Positions 35,775 to 44,301 of a stretch of DNA of 64,000 bases are shown here, one piece after another (the first letter of the stretch is position 1; each line of letters opens with the position of its first letter). The position numbers were made by a program, and so were the translations under genes. The notes beneath the pieces were generated by a model. The model ran no database searches. It was not told where the DNA came from and saw nothing but the letters and a program-made list of their open reading frames with translations. The stretch comes from Terriglobia bacterium (GTDB taxonomy: Bacteria; Acidobacteriota; Terriglobia; Terriglobales; Acidobacteriaceae): contig JAIQFH010000001.1 in the NCBI GenBank assembly GCA_020073385.1, positions 124,001 to 188,000 on the forward strand. The letters are read 5' to 3'.

Positions 35775-38202
35775 CTACCGCTTCAGCGGCACTGAGGTGT
35801 ACCTGTTCGAGTTGATGGAGTTGATGCGGTCGAACGGCCATGAAGTGGCTTTGTTTTCGATGGCGGATGAACGCGGAGAGCCGACGCCTTATGACCGGCA
35901 CTTTGTGACACATATCGATTTAAAGGGGGAGTTGAGCTGGCCGCAAAAGGTGCGAGGCGCGGCCCACGTGATCTACTCGACCGAGGCGCGGCGGCGAATT
36001 CGGGCGATGATCCAAGAGTTCCGGCCCGATGTGGCGCATATACGCAGTATCTATCATCACCTGTCGCCGTCGATATTGTGGGAACTGCGGGCGCAAAACG
36101 TGCCAGTGCTTTACCACCTGAACGATTTCAAACTGCTGTGTCCCACCTACAACTTCGTGTCCGGTGGGCGCGCGTGCGAGATGTGCAAAGGAGGTTCTTT
36201 TTGGCAGGCGTTGCGGGCGCGCTGCTACCTCGGGGCGGCAGCACGCGCCACGTTAGTCGCAGAGGCTTACGTTCATCGCTGGTTGGGAACGTATCGTAAG
36301 TGTGTCGACCTGTTTCTAGCACCCAGCCGGTTCGTTCGTGACAAGTTTGTCGAGCATGGGTGGGATGCCGCGCACTTCGAAGTGCTGCCTCATTTTCAGG
36401 ACATTCACACCATCGTTGAGCCGCCGAACGATGGCCCCATCCTATACTTCGGCAGGTTGTCCGCAGAGAAGGGAATCGATGACCTGATTCGTGCAATGCA
36501 GCAACTGCCTCATATCTCCTTGGTGGTTGCAGGCGATGGCCCTGAGAAGAATGAACTCGAGCAACTGACCGCCAGTTTGCGTCTGACGAATGTGGAATTT
36601 GTAGGGTACCTTGGGGGTGAAGAACGAGACCGTCGTATCGCGGAATCGCGTTTCACTATCCTTCCGTCTCACGCATACGAGACGCTGGGGAAAACAATTC
36701 TGGAATCTTACGCCCATGGCAGGGCGGTCATTGCCTCGGATATTGGATCACGACGTGAGTTGATCCATGACAGGGAAACCGGATTGCTGTATCGCGTTGG
36801 AAGTGTCAATCAGCTTGCGGACGCGATTCAGTTGCTGGCTGCGAATCCCGAACTGACCAGGAAAATGGGGCGCGCGGGGTGGGAAATGGCTCGGTGCGAG
36901 CACACTCCTGAACAGAACTATCTGAAGCTCATGGGCCTGTATGACCGACTTCTTGCCGGAAAGTCCCGGAGATCGCGGGTGGCGCTTGCCCCCGCCGATG
37001 AAGCGCAGCCTAGGAAGCCGAGACTGCGAGTGGCCTTCATCGGCGGCCGCGGAGTGATCTCGAAATATAGCGGCATCGAGTCTTACTATGAGGAAGTGGG
37101 GAAGCACCTCGCGGCCATGGGGCATGAGGTGACGGTCTATTGCCGAAACCATTTCACGCCCAATCTGGCCGAACACAATGGCATGAAATTGGTGCGCCTG
37201 CCGACCGTGCGTTCGAAGCATCTGGAAACGGTGATTCACACTTCGCTCAGCACCCTTCATGCCCTGACGCGTCGGTATGACCTGGTGCATTATCACGCGT
37301 TGGGTCCGGCGCTGTTTTCGTTCCTGCCCCGACTATTGGGCGTCAAGACTGCGGTGACGGTCCAGGGACTCGATTGGCAACGGAGGAAGTGGGGATGGCT
37401 GGCATCGAAGGTTCTGCAACTCGGCGAGAAGGCGTCAGTATGTTTCCCCAATGGAACCATGATTGTTTCACGCGCACTGCAAATGCGATATCGAGAGCAG
37501 CACGGCGTCGAAACATTCTATGTGCCGAATGGTGGTGTGCTGCGCGAACGCAAGGAGCCGCGCGCCATTCTGGAAATGGGGTTGCAGCCCGCAGGTTACG
37601 TGCTGTACTTGGGAAGGTTCTCGCCGGAGAAGGGATGTCACCTGCTAGTCGAAGCCTTTGAACAACTCGAAACCAACGCCAAGCTGGTGTTGGCGGGCGG
37701 ATCGAGCTATTGCGATGAATACAGCCGCGAGCTGAGGACTCATGCCAGCGATCGAATCAGGATGCTGGAGTGGGTGTCGGGCGAAGCGCTTGCCGAATTG
37801 CTTACTAATGCCATGATTTTTGCGCTGCCTTCGGATCTGGAGGGGCTTTCGCTCGCACTGCTGGATGCTATGGGCGCGGGCTTGTGCGTTCTCACCAGCG
37901 ACGTTCCCGAAAACCGCGAAGTGGTAGACGGTGCGGGGTTTACTTTTCAGCGCGGAAACGCCGCGGATCTGGCAGATCGCTTGCGGTTCCTGATTGCCAA
38001 CCCAGCTGTTAGAGAGGCTGCCGGAAGGAGCGCCAGAAAGCGGATCGAGGATCACTACCAATGGCAGAAGATCGCCGAGGATATTGAGAGCGCATATTTT
38101 GAGATCCTTGGGAAAAAGCCGGCAACGGTACCGGACAAGAAACCAAGCAGCGCGGCAGCGATCTCCAGCGAGAATCCGTCGTTGCAGAGGCGCGCTGGAT
38201 AA
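35746..38202 (+). CDS. two tandem GT4 glycosyltransferases in one protein
   Basis: 818 residues holding two complete GT-B glycosyltransferases. Module 1 (about 1-400): FSGTEVYLFELMELM, YFGRLSAEKGIDDLI, VVAGDGPEKNELEQL, YETLGKTILESYAHGRAVIAS. Module 2 (about 425-800): FIGGRGVISKYSGIESYYEEVGKHL, HYHALGPALFSFLP, YLGRFSPEKGCHLLVEAF, EGLSLALLDAMGAGLCVLTSDVPEN. The opening of module 2 resembles DUF1972/rhamnosyl-type transferases. Start at 35746 is chosen because the GT fold begins there; GAGG lies upstream. It may add two consecutive sugars, possibly including rhamnose made by the next genes. An intrinsic terminator follows. Confidence 0.9.
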   Translation: MRVLFCNKYNYRFSGTEVYLFELMELMRSNGHEVALFSMADERGEPTPYDRHFVTHIDLKGELSWPQKVRGAAHVIYSTEARRRIRAMIQEFRPDVAHIRSIYHHLSPSILWELRAQNVPVLYHLNDFKLLCPTYNFVSGGRACEMCKGGSFWQALRARCYLGAAARATLVAEAYVHRWLGTYRKCVDLFLAPSRFVRDKFVEHGWDAAHFEVLPHFQDIHTIVEPPNDGPILYFGRLSAEKGIDDLIRAMQQLPHISLVVAGDGPEKNELEQLTASLRLTNVEFVGYLGGEERDRRIAESRFTILPSHAYETLGKTILESYAHGRAVIASDIGSRRELIHDRETGLLYRVGSVNQLADAIQLLAANPELTRKMGRAGWEMARCEHTPEQNYLKLMGLYDRLLAGKSRRSRVALAPADEAQPRKPRLRVAFIGGRGVISKYSGIESYYEEVGKHLAAMGHEVTVYCRNHFTPNLAEHNGMKLVRLPTVRSKHLETVIHTSLSTLHALTRRYDLVHYHALGPALFSFLPRLLGVKTAVTVQGLDWQRRKWGWLASKVLQLGEKASVCFPNGTMIVSRALQMRYREQHGVETFYVPNGGVLRERKEPRAILEMGLQPAGYVLYLGRFSPEKGCHLLVEAFEQLETNAKLVLAGGSSYCDEYSRELRTHASDRIRMLEWVSGEALAELLTNAMIFALPSDLEGLSLALLDAMGAGLCVLTSDVPENREVVDGAGFTFQRGNAADLADRLRFLIANPAVREAAGRSARKRIEDHYQWQKIAEDIESAYFEILGKKPATVPDKKPSSAAAISSENPSLQRRAG

Positions 38203-38275
38203 TCCAGGCTGATCGCAATGGGATTTTCGAGTCACGCCGATCAGACTTTTCTGCTGCTTTTCGTCGTTGTAGTCG

Positions 38276-38303
38276 AAGGACGGGGCAAACCCGTCCTTTT
38301 TTT
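38276..38303 (+). terminator. Rho-independent terminator
   Basis: AAGGACGGG-n5-CCCGTCC followed by seven T. The 7-bp GC-rich stem is perfect. It ends the exopolysaccharide transcript between the tandem glycosyltransferase gene and rfbB. Confidence 0.9.
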
Positions 38304-38371
38304 ATTACAATCAAGAGACTCCAAGTCTTGGGTGAGAGCAGCGGGCTTTCCCGAAGCTGTAGTCATCTAGC

Positions 38372-39436
38372 ATGCAAGATCGGATTCTGGTCACTGGCGG
38401 GGCGGGATTTATCGGGTCGAACTTCATCCTGCAGAGCATGCAGGACTCGTCGTGTTCAATCATCAATCTCGACAAGCTGACCTACGCTGGAAATCTGAGA
38501 AACCTGGAGAGCATTGCCGGCAATCGCCGGTACGTGTTCGTACAAGGCGACATCGGCGACCGCAAACTGGTGAGCCAACTTCTTGCCGAGCAGACTCCCG
38601 CTGCAGTGGTTCACTTCGCCGCCGAAAGCCACGTCGATCGGTCGATCCGCGGGCCCGAGGATTTCATTCGCACCAACGTCAACGGCACTTTTTCGTTGCT
38701 TGAAGAATCGCGCGCTTACTGGGGCAACCTGTCAGAAGAAGATCGCAGCCATTTTCGGTTCCTTCACGTTTCGACCGATGAGGTGTACGGATCCCTGCGC
38801 CCGGACGATCCACCATTCTCCGAAAGAACTCCTTACGCGCCCAACAGTCCATATGCGGCGTCGAAGGCGTCGTCGGATCATCTGGTGAGGGCGTATCACC
38901 AGACGTTCGGTTTGCCTACGCTGACCACGAACTGCTCCAACAATTACGGGAGATTTCAGTTTCCGGAGAAGTTGATTCCGCTGATCATTCTGAATGCGCG
39001 GGACGGCAAGCCGCTACCAGTGTACGGCGACGGCAAGAACGTTCGCGATTGGCTCTTCGTAGGAGATCACTGCGAAGCGATCGCCACTGTGCTGCGAAAG
39101 GGGCGTCCCGGAGATACGTACAACATTGGGGGCTGGAACGAGAAGCCCAACATTGAAATCGTCGAGACGATCTGCGATCTGGTCGATGAGATGGCGCCTG
39201 GCAAGAGTCCTTCGCGCAGGGAACTCATCACTTACGTGAAGGATCGGCCCGGACATGATCGGCGGTACGCGATGGATGCGAGCAAAATTGAGCGGGAGTT
39301 AGGATGGAGACCGAAGGAGACCCTGGAGAGCGGACTTCGCAAAACGGTTCGCTGGTATCTTGAGAACCACGATTGGGTAGCTGGCGTCACCAGTGGAAGT
39401 TACCGGCAGTGGATTGCCACCCACTACTCAGCCTGA
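38372..39436 (+). CDS. rfbB: dTDP-glucose 4,6-dehydratase
   Basis: 354 residues; second enzyme of dTDP-L-rhamnose synthesis, NAD-dependent, cytoplasmic. The SDR fold shows the NAD loop [12 protein letters not shown] at the N-terminus, the [12 protein letters not shown] motif, the catalytic STDEVYG and the [20 protein letters not shown] region with the YxxxK pair. The C-terminal substrate region includes [17 protein letters not shown] and [11 protein letters not shown]. The length is normal. It is the first gene of rfbBACD. Confidence 0.97.
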   Translation: MQDRILVTGGAGFIGSNFILQSMQDSSCSIINLDKLTYAGNLRNLESIAGNRRYVFVQGDIGDRKLVSQLLAEQTPAAVVHFAAESHVDRSIRGPEDFIRTNVNGTFSLLEESRAYWGNLSEEDRSHFRFLHVSTDEVYGSLRPDDPPFSERTPYAPNSPYAASKASSDHLVRAYHQTFGLPTLTTNCSNNYGRFQFPEKLIPLIILNARDGKPLPVYGDGKNVRDWLFVGDHCEAIATVLRKGRPGDTYNIGGWNEKPNIEIVETICDLVDEMAPGKSPSRRELITYVKDRPGHDRRYAMDASKIERELGWRPKETLESGLRKTVRWYLENHDWVAGVTSGSYRQWIATHYSA

Positions 39437-39460
39437 AGAGCATCGGAATAAATCTTAAAC

Positions 39461-40354
39461 ATGGCCGAAAGCACGCGATACAAGGGCATTATTCTGGCGG
39501 GAGGATCGGGGACGAGGCTGTATCCCGTAACGCAGGCGATCGGGAAGAGCCTGCTGCCCGTGTACAACAAGCCGATGGTCTATTACCCCCTGTGCACGTT
39601 GATGCTGGCGGGCATCCGGGACATTCTGATCATTTCCACGCCGGAGGATGTGCCCAAATTTCAAGTGTTGCTCGGGGATGGAAGTCAGTTCGGAATTCAA
39701 CTTGAGTATCTGGTGCAGCGGAAGCCTGAAGGAATTGCGCAGGCCTTCATTCTCGGGGACAAATTTGTTGGCGAATGTCCCTGCGCTCTCGTGCTGGGCG
39801 ATAACATTTTCTACGGGCACGATTTCGCGAAGGACCTGCGCGAATCCGCCACGAAGATGCAGGGGGCGCGAGTCTTCGCATATCCAGTTCATGATCCGGA
39901 GCGGTATGGAGTTGTCGAATTTGATCAAACCGGACGCGCGTTAAGCATCGAAGAGAAGCCTAAACAGCCCAAATCTCGATATGCGGTAACCGGCTTGTAT
40001 TTCTACGATTGTCAGGTCGTTGAAATCGCGAAGTCGCTGAAACCCAGTGCGCGTGGGGAACTGGAAATCACAGACGTGAACCAGGCTTATCTGCGGAAGC
40101 AACAATTAGAAGTCGTTGTGATGGGACGCGGAATGGCATGGTTGGACACCGGGACGCACGAGTCCCTGATGGACGCGGCCCTCTATATTCAGGCAATTGA
40201 AAAACGGCAGGGACTGATGGTCGCGTGCCCGGAAGAGATTGCGTACCGCTCCGGCTACATCACGGCGGCGGCAGTAGAGAAGATCGGGAGTTCGATGCGA
40301 AACAGCAGCTACGGCGCGTATCTACTGCAGCTTTTGCGAGAGAGGGTATTCTGA
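39461..40354 (+). CDS. rfbA: glucose-1-phosphate thymidylyltransferase
   Basis: 297 residues; first enzyme of the dTDP-rhamnose pathway, joining dTTP and glucose-1-phosphate. Motifs: [35 protein letters not shown] (nucleotide binding and catalytic Lys), [45 protein letters not shown], and [10 protein letters not shown]. The length matches RmlA. The gap to rfbB is 24 bp. Confidence 0.97.
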   Translation: MAESTRYKGIILAGGSGTRLYPVTQAIGKSLLPVYNKPMVYYPLCTLMLAGIRDILIISTPEDVPKFQVLLGDGSQFGIQLEYLVQRKPEGIAQAFILGDKFVGECPCALVLGDNIFYGHDFAKDLRESATKMQGARVFAYPVHDPERYGVVEFDQTGRALSIEEKPKQPKSRYAVTGLYFYDCQVVEIAKSLKPSARGELEITDVNQAYLRKQQLEVVVMGRGMAWLDTGTHESLMDAALYIQAIEKRQGLMVACPEEIAYRSGYITAAAVEKIGSSMRNSSYGAYLLQLLRERVF

Positions 40355-40385
40355 AGTGAATGCCGCTTGAACGCCGCGGCCTGCG

Positions 40386-40937
40386 ATGGACCCGATTAAA
40401 AAGATACCGACATCACTGCCGGAAGTATTCATCCTGGAACCGCGCGTGTTCGGGGACGAGCGCGGATTTTTTTTCGAAAGCTACAACGAAAAGGTGTTTG
40501 CCGGCTTGGGCATTCGCGAGCGATTTGTGCAGGACAACCACTCCCGCTCGGCGCAAAATGTACTGCGCGGGCTGCACTATCAGATCAAACAGACGCAGGG
40601 CAAACTCGTGAGGGTGGTTGAAGGCGATGTTCTGGATGTCGCAGTTGACCTGCGGCGCAGTTCCAGCACGTTTGGGAAGAGTGAGGCGGTTCATCTATCC
40701 GGCGAAAACAAGCGTATGTTGTGGATACCTCGGGGATTCGCGCACGGATTCTGCGTGATCTCGCCGTCAGCCCACGTTTTGTATAAGGCGACCGACTATT
40801 ACGCCCCGGAATATGAACGTACTTTGGCATGGAACGATCCGGACTTGCACATTGAGTGGGAACTTGCCGGCGAGCCCATAGTGTCCGCGAAAGATCAGCG
40901 CGGATCTTTCCTGCGAAACGCTGAGTGCTTCGAGTAA
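40386..40937 (+). CDS. rfbC: dTDP-4-dehydrorhamnose 3,5-epimerase
   Basis: 183 residues; a cupin-fold epimerase. Motifs: VFGDERGFFFESYNEKVF, then QDNHSRSAQNVLRGLHYQ (catalytic His in the RGLHYQ segment), VVEGDVLDVAVDLRRSS, WIPRGFAHGFCV and YKATDYYAPEYE with the catalytic Tyr region. A normal-length RmlC. Confidence 0.97.
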   Translation: MDPIKKIPTSLPEVFILEPRVFGDERGFFFESYNEKVFAGLGIRERFVQDNHSRSAQNVLRGLHYQIKQTQGKLVRVVEGDVLDVAVDLRRSSSTFGKSEAVHLSGENKRMLWIPRGFAHGFCVISPSAHVLYKATDYYAPEYERTLAWNDPDLHIEWELAGEPIVSAKDQRGSFLRNAECFE

Positions 40938-40952
40938 GCGAAATTCAGGACA

Positions 40953-41789
40953 ATGAAAGCCATCATACTCGGTGCCACCGGACTGCTTGGTAAAGCGCTC
41001 GTGCGCGAATGGACTGGCGACGAAGTGCACGGCATGGGCTCGCGCGATGTGGACATCCGCGACTCAGCCAAAGTTCGCGAGATTGTCGAGAATGCTGGTC
41101 CAGATTGGATTGTATTGGCTGCCGCCTACACCGACGTCGATGGCTGTGAGAGTCATCGCGAACGGGCCTTTTCTGTGAACCGGGATGGAGCGGTCAATGT
41201 AGCAGAGTCCGCACGGCAATCGGGCGCCAGGCTGATATTTCTTAGTTCCGACTACGTGTTTGACGGGAAGAAGACCTCGCCCTACGAAGTCGACGATAAA
41301 CGGAATCCGCAGAGTGTTTACGGAGGCTCGAAGGCCGAGGCTGAGGTCAGATTGTTGGAGCTCTTGCCGAATTGCTGCATCGCACGAACTTCATGGGTCT
41401 TCGGAGTCGGCGGGAGGTGTTTTCCGGATACGATCCTTCGGCTGGCGGCGAGTCGCCCTGCGCTCGACGTCGTCAGTGATCAGCGAGGGTGTCCAACGTA
41501 TACCGTGGATCTGGCGCGAGCTATCATCCAGCTATGCCGAAAGAATGCCAGTGGCATCGTGCACGTGACCAACGCCGGTGATTGTTCGTGGTTTGAATTT
41601 GCGCAAGAGATCGTCACAGGGGCCGGGCTTGCAACTGAGGTGAGGGCGGTGAGCAGCCAGCAAATGGCGCGTCCGGCACCGCGTCCGGCGTATTCGGTTC
41701 TGTCGGCAACGAGCCTGCGCCGCTATGGCATCGAAATGCCCGGGTGGAAGGATGCGCTAGGTCGATATCTACTAGAGCGTGAGAGCTGA
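40953..41789 (+). CDS. rfbD: dTDP-4-dehydrorhamnose reductase
   Basis: 278 residues; last enzyme of the pathway, NADPH-dependent. Motifs: the NAD(P) loop IILGATGLLGKALV, the YTDVDGCESHRERAFSVN region, SSDYVFDGKKTSPYEVDD, the YGGSKAEAE segment holding the catalytic Tyr-Lys, and SWVFGVGG. A normal-length RmlD. The kynurenine operon begins 41 bp downstream, with no terminator seen in between. Confidence 0.95.
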   Translation: MKAIILGATGLLGKALVREWTGDEVHGMGSRDVDIRDSAKVREIVENAGPDWIVLAAAYTDVDGCESHRERAFSVNRDGAVNVAESARQSGARLIFLSSDYVFDGKKTSPYEVDDKRNPQSVYGGSKAEAEVRLLELLPNCCIARTSWVFGVGGRCFPDTILRLAASRPALDVVSDQRGCPTYTVDLARAIIQLCRKNASGIVHVTNAGDCSWFEFAQEIVTGAGLATEVRAVSSQQMARPAPRPAYSVLSATSLRRYGIEMPGWKDALGRYLLERES

Positions 41790-41830
41790 TTCCATCCGGC
41801 GATTGCTTCCGCTGATATGAGGCTGTTAGG

Positions 41831-43306
41831 ATGCCGCGGGGTTCGAACCACGTGAAGTTCATCCAGAACTACATTGATGGGAAGTTTGTCGCAGGCCAGC
41901 GTGAGTTCGCGGATGTGAACCCGGCGGACGGAAGCGTGATCGGGCAGGTCACCGAGGCGGATCGAGACGTGGTCGATCGCGCCGTACAAAGTGCACGTAA
42001 GGCTTTGGCAGGGGAGTGGGGCCGTGCAAGTGTGAGAGAACGCGCGGCTCGTTTGCGCAAAGTCGCCGACACGATCGAATCGCGCTTCGATTGTTTCGTG
42101 GCGGCAGAAGTCGCCGATACCGGGAAGCCCATTTCCCTGGCTGCAAGGCTTGATGTCCCCAGGGCTGCGGCGAACTTCCGGGCATTTGCCGATATGATCA
42201 GTACGTCCGGAATTGAGTCGTTCCAGACGGAAACCGCCGACGGCAAGAGCGCGCTGAACTACGCCGTCCGCAAGCCTTTGGGCGTGGTCGGAATCATCAC
42301 ACCCTGGAATCTTCCGCTCCTGCTGCTCACCTGGAAAGTGGCCCCAGCTCTGGCGTGCGGCAACGCCGTGGTGGTGAAGCCTTCGGAAGAAACTCCTGCG
42401 ACTGCAACCCTTCTTGCTGAAGTCATGGAAAGGACCGGAATGCCCGACGGCGTCTATAACGTGGTACATGGATTCGGTCCGAACTCGGCAGGCGAATTCC
42501 TCACACAGCATCCAGATGTGAATGCAGTGACTTTCACCGGCGAGTCGCAGACGGGCACCGCCATTATGAAAACAGTTGCCTCTTCCGTAAAGCCGATATC
42601 GTTTGAATTGGGCGGGAAGAATGCAGCCATCGTTTTCGCCGACTGTGATTTCGAGGATGCCACCGCTGGAATCGCCGACGCAGTCTTCCTTAATACCGGC
42701 CAGGTCTGCCTCTGCGCCGAGCGCGTCTACGTCGAGCGCGGAATTCTTGACCGATTCGTTAGCGCGCTCAAGCAGAGGGCTGAGGCGCTCCGCCTGGGAT
42801 CACCTTTAGATCCGGCCACCGAATTGGGCCCGCTGATTTCAAAGCAGCATCGCGAGAAAGTTGTTTCCTACTACTCGCTCGCTCGGGAAGAAGGTGCAAA
42901 TGTTGTGACCGGCGGTGGGATTCCCGAGTTCGGCAATTCTCTGGACAACGGATTCTACATTCAACCGACCATCTATACTGGCTTGGCTGAATCGGCTCGT
43001 TGTGTGAAAGAAGAGATATTCGGTCCGGTCTGCCATATCGCGCCGTTCGACACCGAGGACGAAGCAGTGAACATGGCTAACAATACCAAGTATGGTTTGG
43101 CGGCGTCGATATGGACCTCGAACCTGAAGCGCGGCCACCGAGTCGCACAACAGATGAATGCCGGGATCACGTGGGTGAACTGCTGGTTTCTTCGGGACCT
43201 GCGCACGCCCTTTGGCGGTATGGGACTGTCGGGAATTGGGCGCGAAGGGGGTATGCACTCGCTGAACTTTTATTCGGAACTGAACAACATCTGTATTAGG
43301 CTCTGA
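41831..43306 (+). CDS. nbaE: 2-aminomuconate 6-semialdehyde dehydrogenase
   Basis: 491 residues, ALDH superfamily; oxidises 2-aminomuconate semialdehyde to 2-aminomuconate with NAD+. Motifs: IITPWNLPLLLLTWKVAPAL (with the oxyanion Asn), FELGGKN (general base Glu) and NTGQVCLCAERVYV (catalytic Cys). The C-terminal WFLRDLRTPFGG carries the arginine that marks the 2-hydroxymuconate/2-aminomuconate semialdehyde subgroup and sets it apart from general ALDHs. Its place at the head of a kynurenine operon supports aminomuconate over hydroxymuconate. The start could also be a GTG 7 codons later. Confidence 0.9.
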   Translation: MPRGSNHVKFIQNYIDGKFVAGQREFADVNPADGSVIGQVTEADRDVVDRAVQSARKALAGEWGRASVRERAARLRKVADTIESRFDCFVAAEVADTGKPISLAARLDVPRAAANFRAFADMISTSGIESFQTETADGKSALNYAVRKPLGVVGIITPWNLPLLLLTWKVAPALACGNAVVVKPSEETPATATLLAEVMERTGMPDGVYNVVHGFGPNSAGEFLTQHPDVNAVTFTGESQTGTAIMKTVASSVKPISFELGGKNAAIVFADCDFEDATAGIADAVFLNTGQVCLCAERVYVERGILDRFVSALKQRAEALRLGSPLDPATELGPLISKQHREKVVSYYSLAREEGANVVTGGGIPEFGNSLDNGFYIQPTIYTGLAESARCVKEEIFGPVCHIAPFDTEDEAVNMANNTKYGLAASIWTSNLKRGHRVAQQMNAGITWVNCWFLRDLRTPFGGMGLSGIGREGGMHSLNFYSELNNICIRL

Positions 43307-43335
43307 ATCCGAATTGATGCCGGGCTGCAAATGCG

Positions 43336-43758
43336 ATGGGAAAGGTCGAAAGCAAAGTCGTGGAGGGGAAGGCGAACCCGCGGGGAAGGTATCCGCATGT
43401 TAAGCGCGCTGGAGATTTTCTGATCGTTTCGGGCACGAGTTCACGGCGCGCCGACAACAGTATTGCAGGAGCAGACGTGGATGGGATGGGAACGACCCAC
43501 CTCGACGTTCGTGTTCAGACCCGAGCAGTGATTGAGAACGTACGAGACATCCTGCGCTCGGCCGGGGCTGACCTTCGGGACGTTGTCGAAGTCACGTCGT
43601 ACCTGGTGAATATGAAGGATTTCGACGGATACAACGAAGTGTATGGCGAGTATTTCGACTACGACGGGCCAGCGCGCACTACCGTCGCGGTACATCAATT
43701 GCCTCATCCGCATCTGCTGATTGAAATCCGGGCGGTTGCTTACAAGCCTGAGAGATAG
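43336..43758 (+). CDS. nbaF: 2-aminomuconate deaminase (RidA superfamily)
   Basis: 140 residues, RidA/YjgF fold: [55 protein letters not shown] and the C-terminal [14 protein letters not shown], where Glu replaces the imine-binding Arg region wording of housekeeping RidA. The length, and the position between the dehydrogenase and the 3-hydroxyanthranilate dioxygenase, match the AmnD/NbaF 2-aminomuconate deaminases that release ammonia to give 4-oxalocrotonate. Without context it could be read as a generic RidA. Confidence 0.82.
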   Translation: MGKVESKVVEGKANPRGRYPHVKRAGDFLIVSGTSSRRADNSIAGADVDGMGTTHLDVRVQTRAVIENVRDILRSAGADLRDVVEVTSYLVNMKDFDGYNEVYGEYFDYDGPARTTVAVHQLPHPHLLIEIRAVAYKPER

Positions 43759-43765
43759 GAGCCCT

Positions 43766-44299
43766 ATGCCATCGATCAACGAATTGAAGGCGTTCAATTT
43801 TCAGCGCTGGATCGAGGACAACAAGGAGAAGCTGAAGCCACCGGTGGGCAACGCGCAAGTGTGGGAAGACGGCGACATGATGGTCACCGTCGTCGGAGGG
43901 CCGAACAACCGGCGCGATTATCACGACGATCCGACAGAAGAGTTCTTTTATCAGTTGAAGGGCGATATTTTCCTTCGCCTGATGGCGACGCCAGGCAAGC
44001 CGCCGCTCGAGGTTCCGATCAAAGAAGGAGAGGTATTCTTACTTCCAAAACACATGCGCCATTCGCCTCAACGCCTGCAGCCGGGAACCATTGGTGTTGT
44101 GGTCGAGATGCCGCGGCCGGAAGGAGCAATGGATGGGTTCGAATGGTACTGCCAGAACTGCCATCAGTTGTTGCATCGCGCCGAGGTCAAACTGAAAAGC
44201 ATTGTGCGCGATCTTCCTCCATTGTTTGAACAGTTCTACAGCAACGAAAACCTCCGCAAGTGCAAGCATTGCGGCGCGATTCATCCCGGCAAACAGTAG
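43766..44299 (+). CDS. nbaC: 3-hydroxyanthranilate 3,4-dioxygenase
   Basis: 177 residues; a cupin that opens 3-hydroxyanthranilate to 2-amino-3-carboxymuconate semialdehyde using Fe(II) and O2. The iron ligands are H53 and E59 (YHDDPTEEFFYQ) and H99 (RHSPQR). The bacterial C-terminal rubredoxin-like second metal site is present: C129/C132 (CQNC) and C166/C169 (CKHC). Start at 43766 behind AGGAG; it lies 7 bases after the deaminase stop. Confidence 0.95.
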   Translation: MPSINELKAFNFQRWIEDNKEKLKPPVGNAQVWEDGDMMVTVVGGPNNRRDYHDDPTEEFFYQLKGDIFLRLMATPGKPPLEVPIKEGEVFLLPKHMRHSPQRLQPGTIGVVVEMPRPEGAMDGFEWYCQNCHQLLHRAEVKLKSIVRDLPPLFEQFYSNENLRKCKHCGAIHPGKQ

Positions 44300-44301
44300 A
44301 A

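Noticed and set aside
41790..41830. Possible terminator between rfbD and the kynurenine operon
   Set aside because: No stem with T tract is visible in this 41-bp gap, so read-through cannot be excluded.
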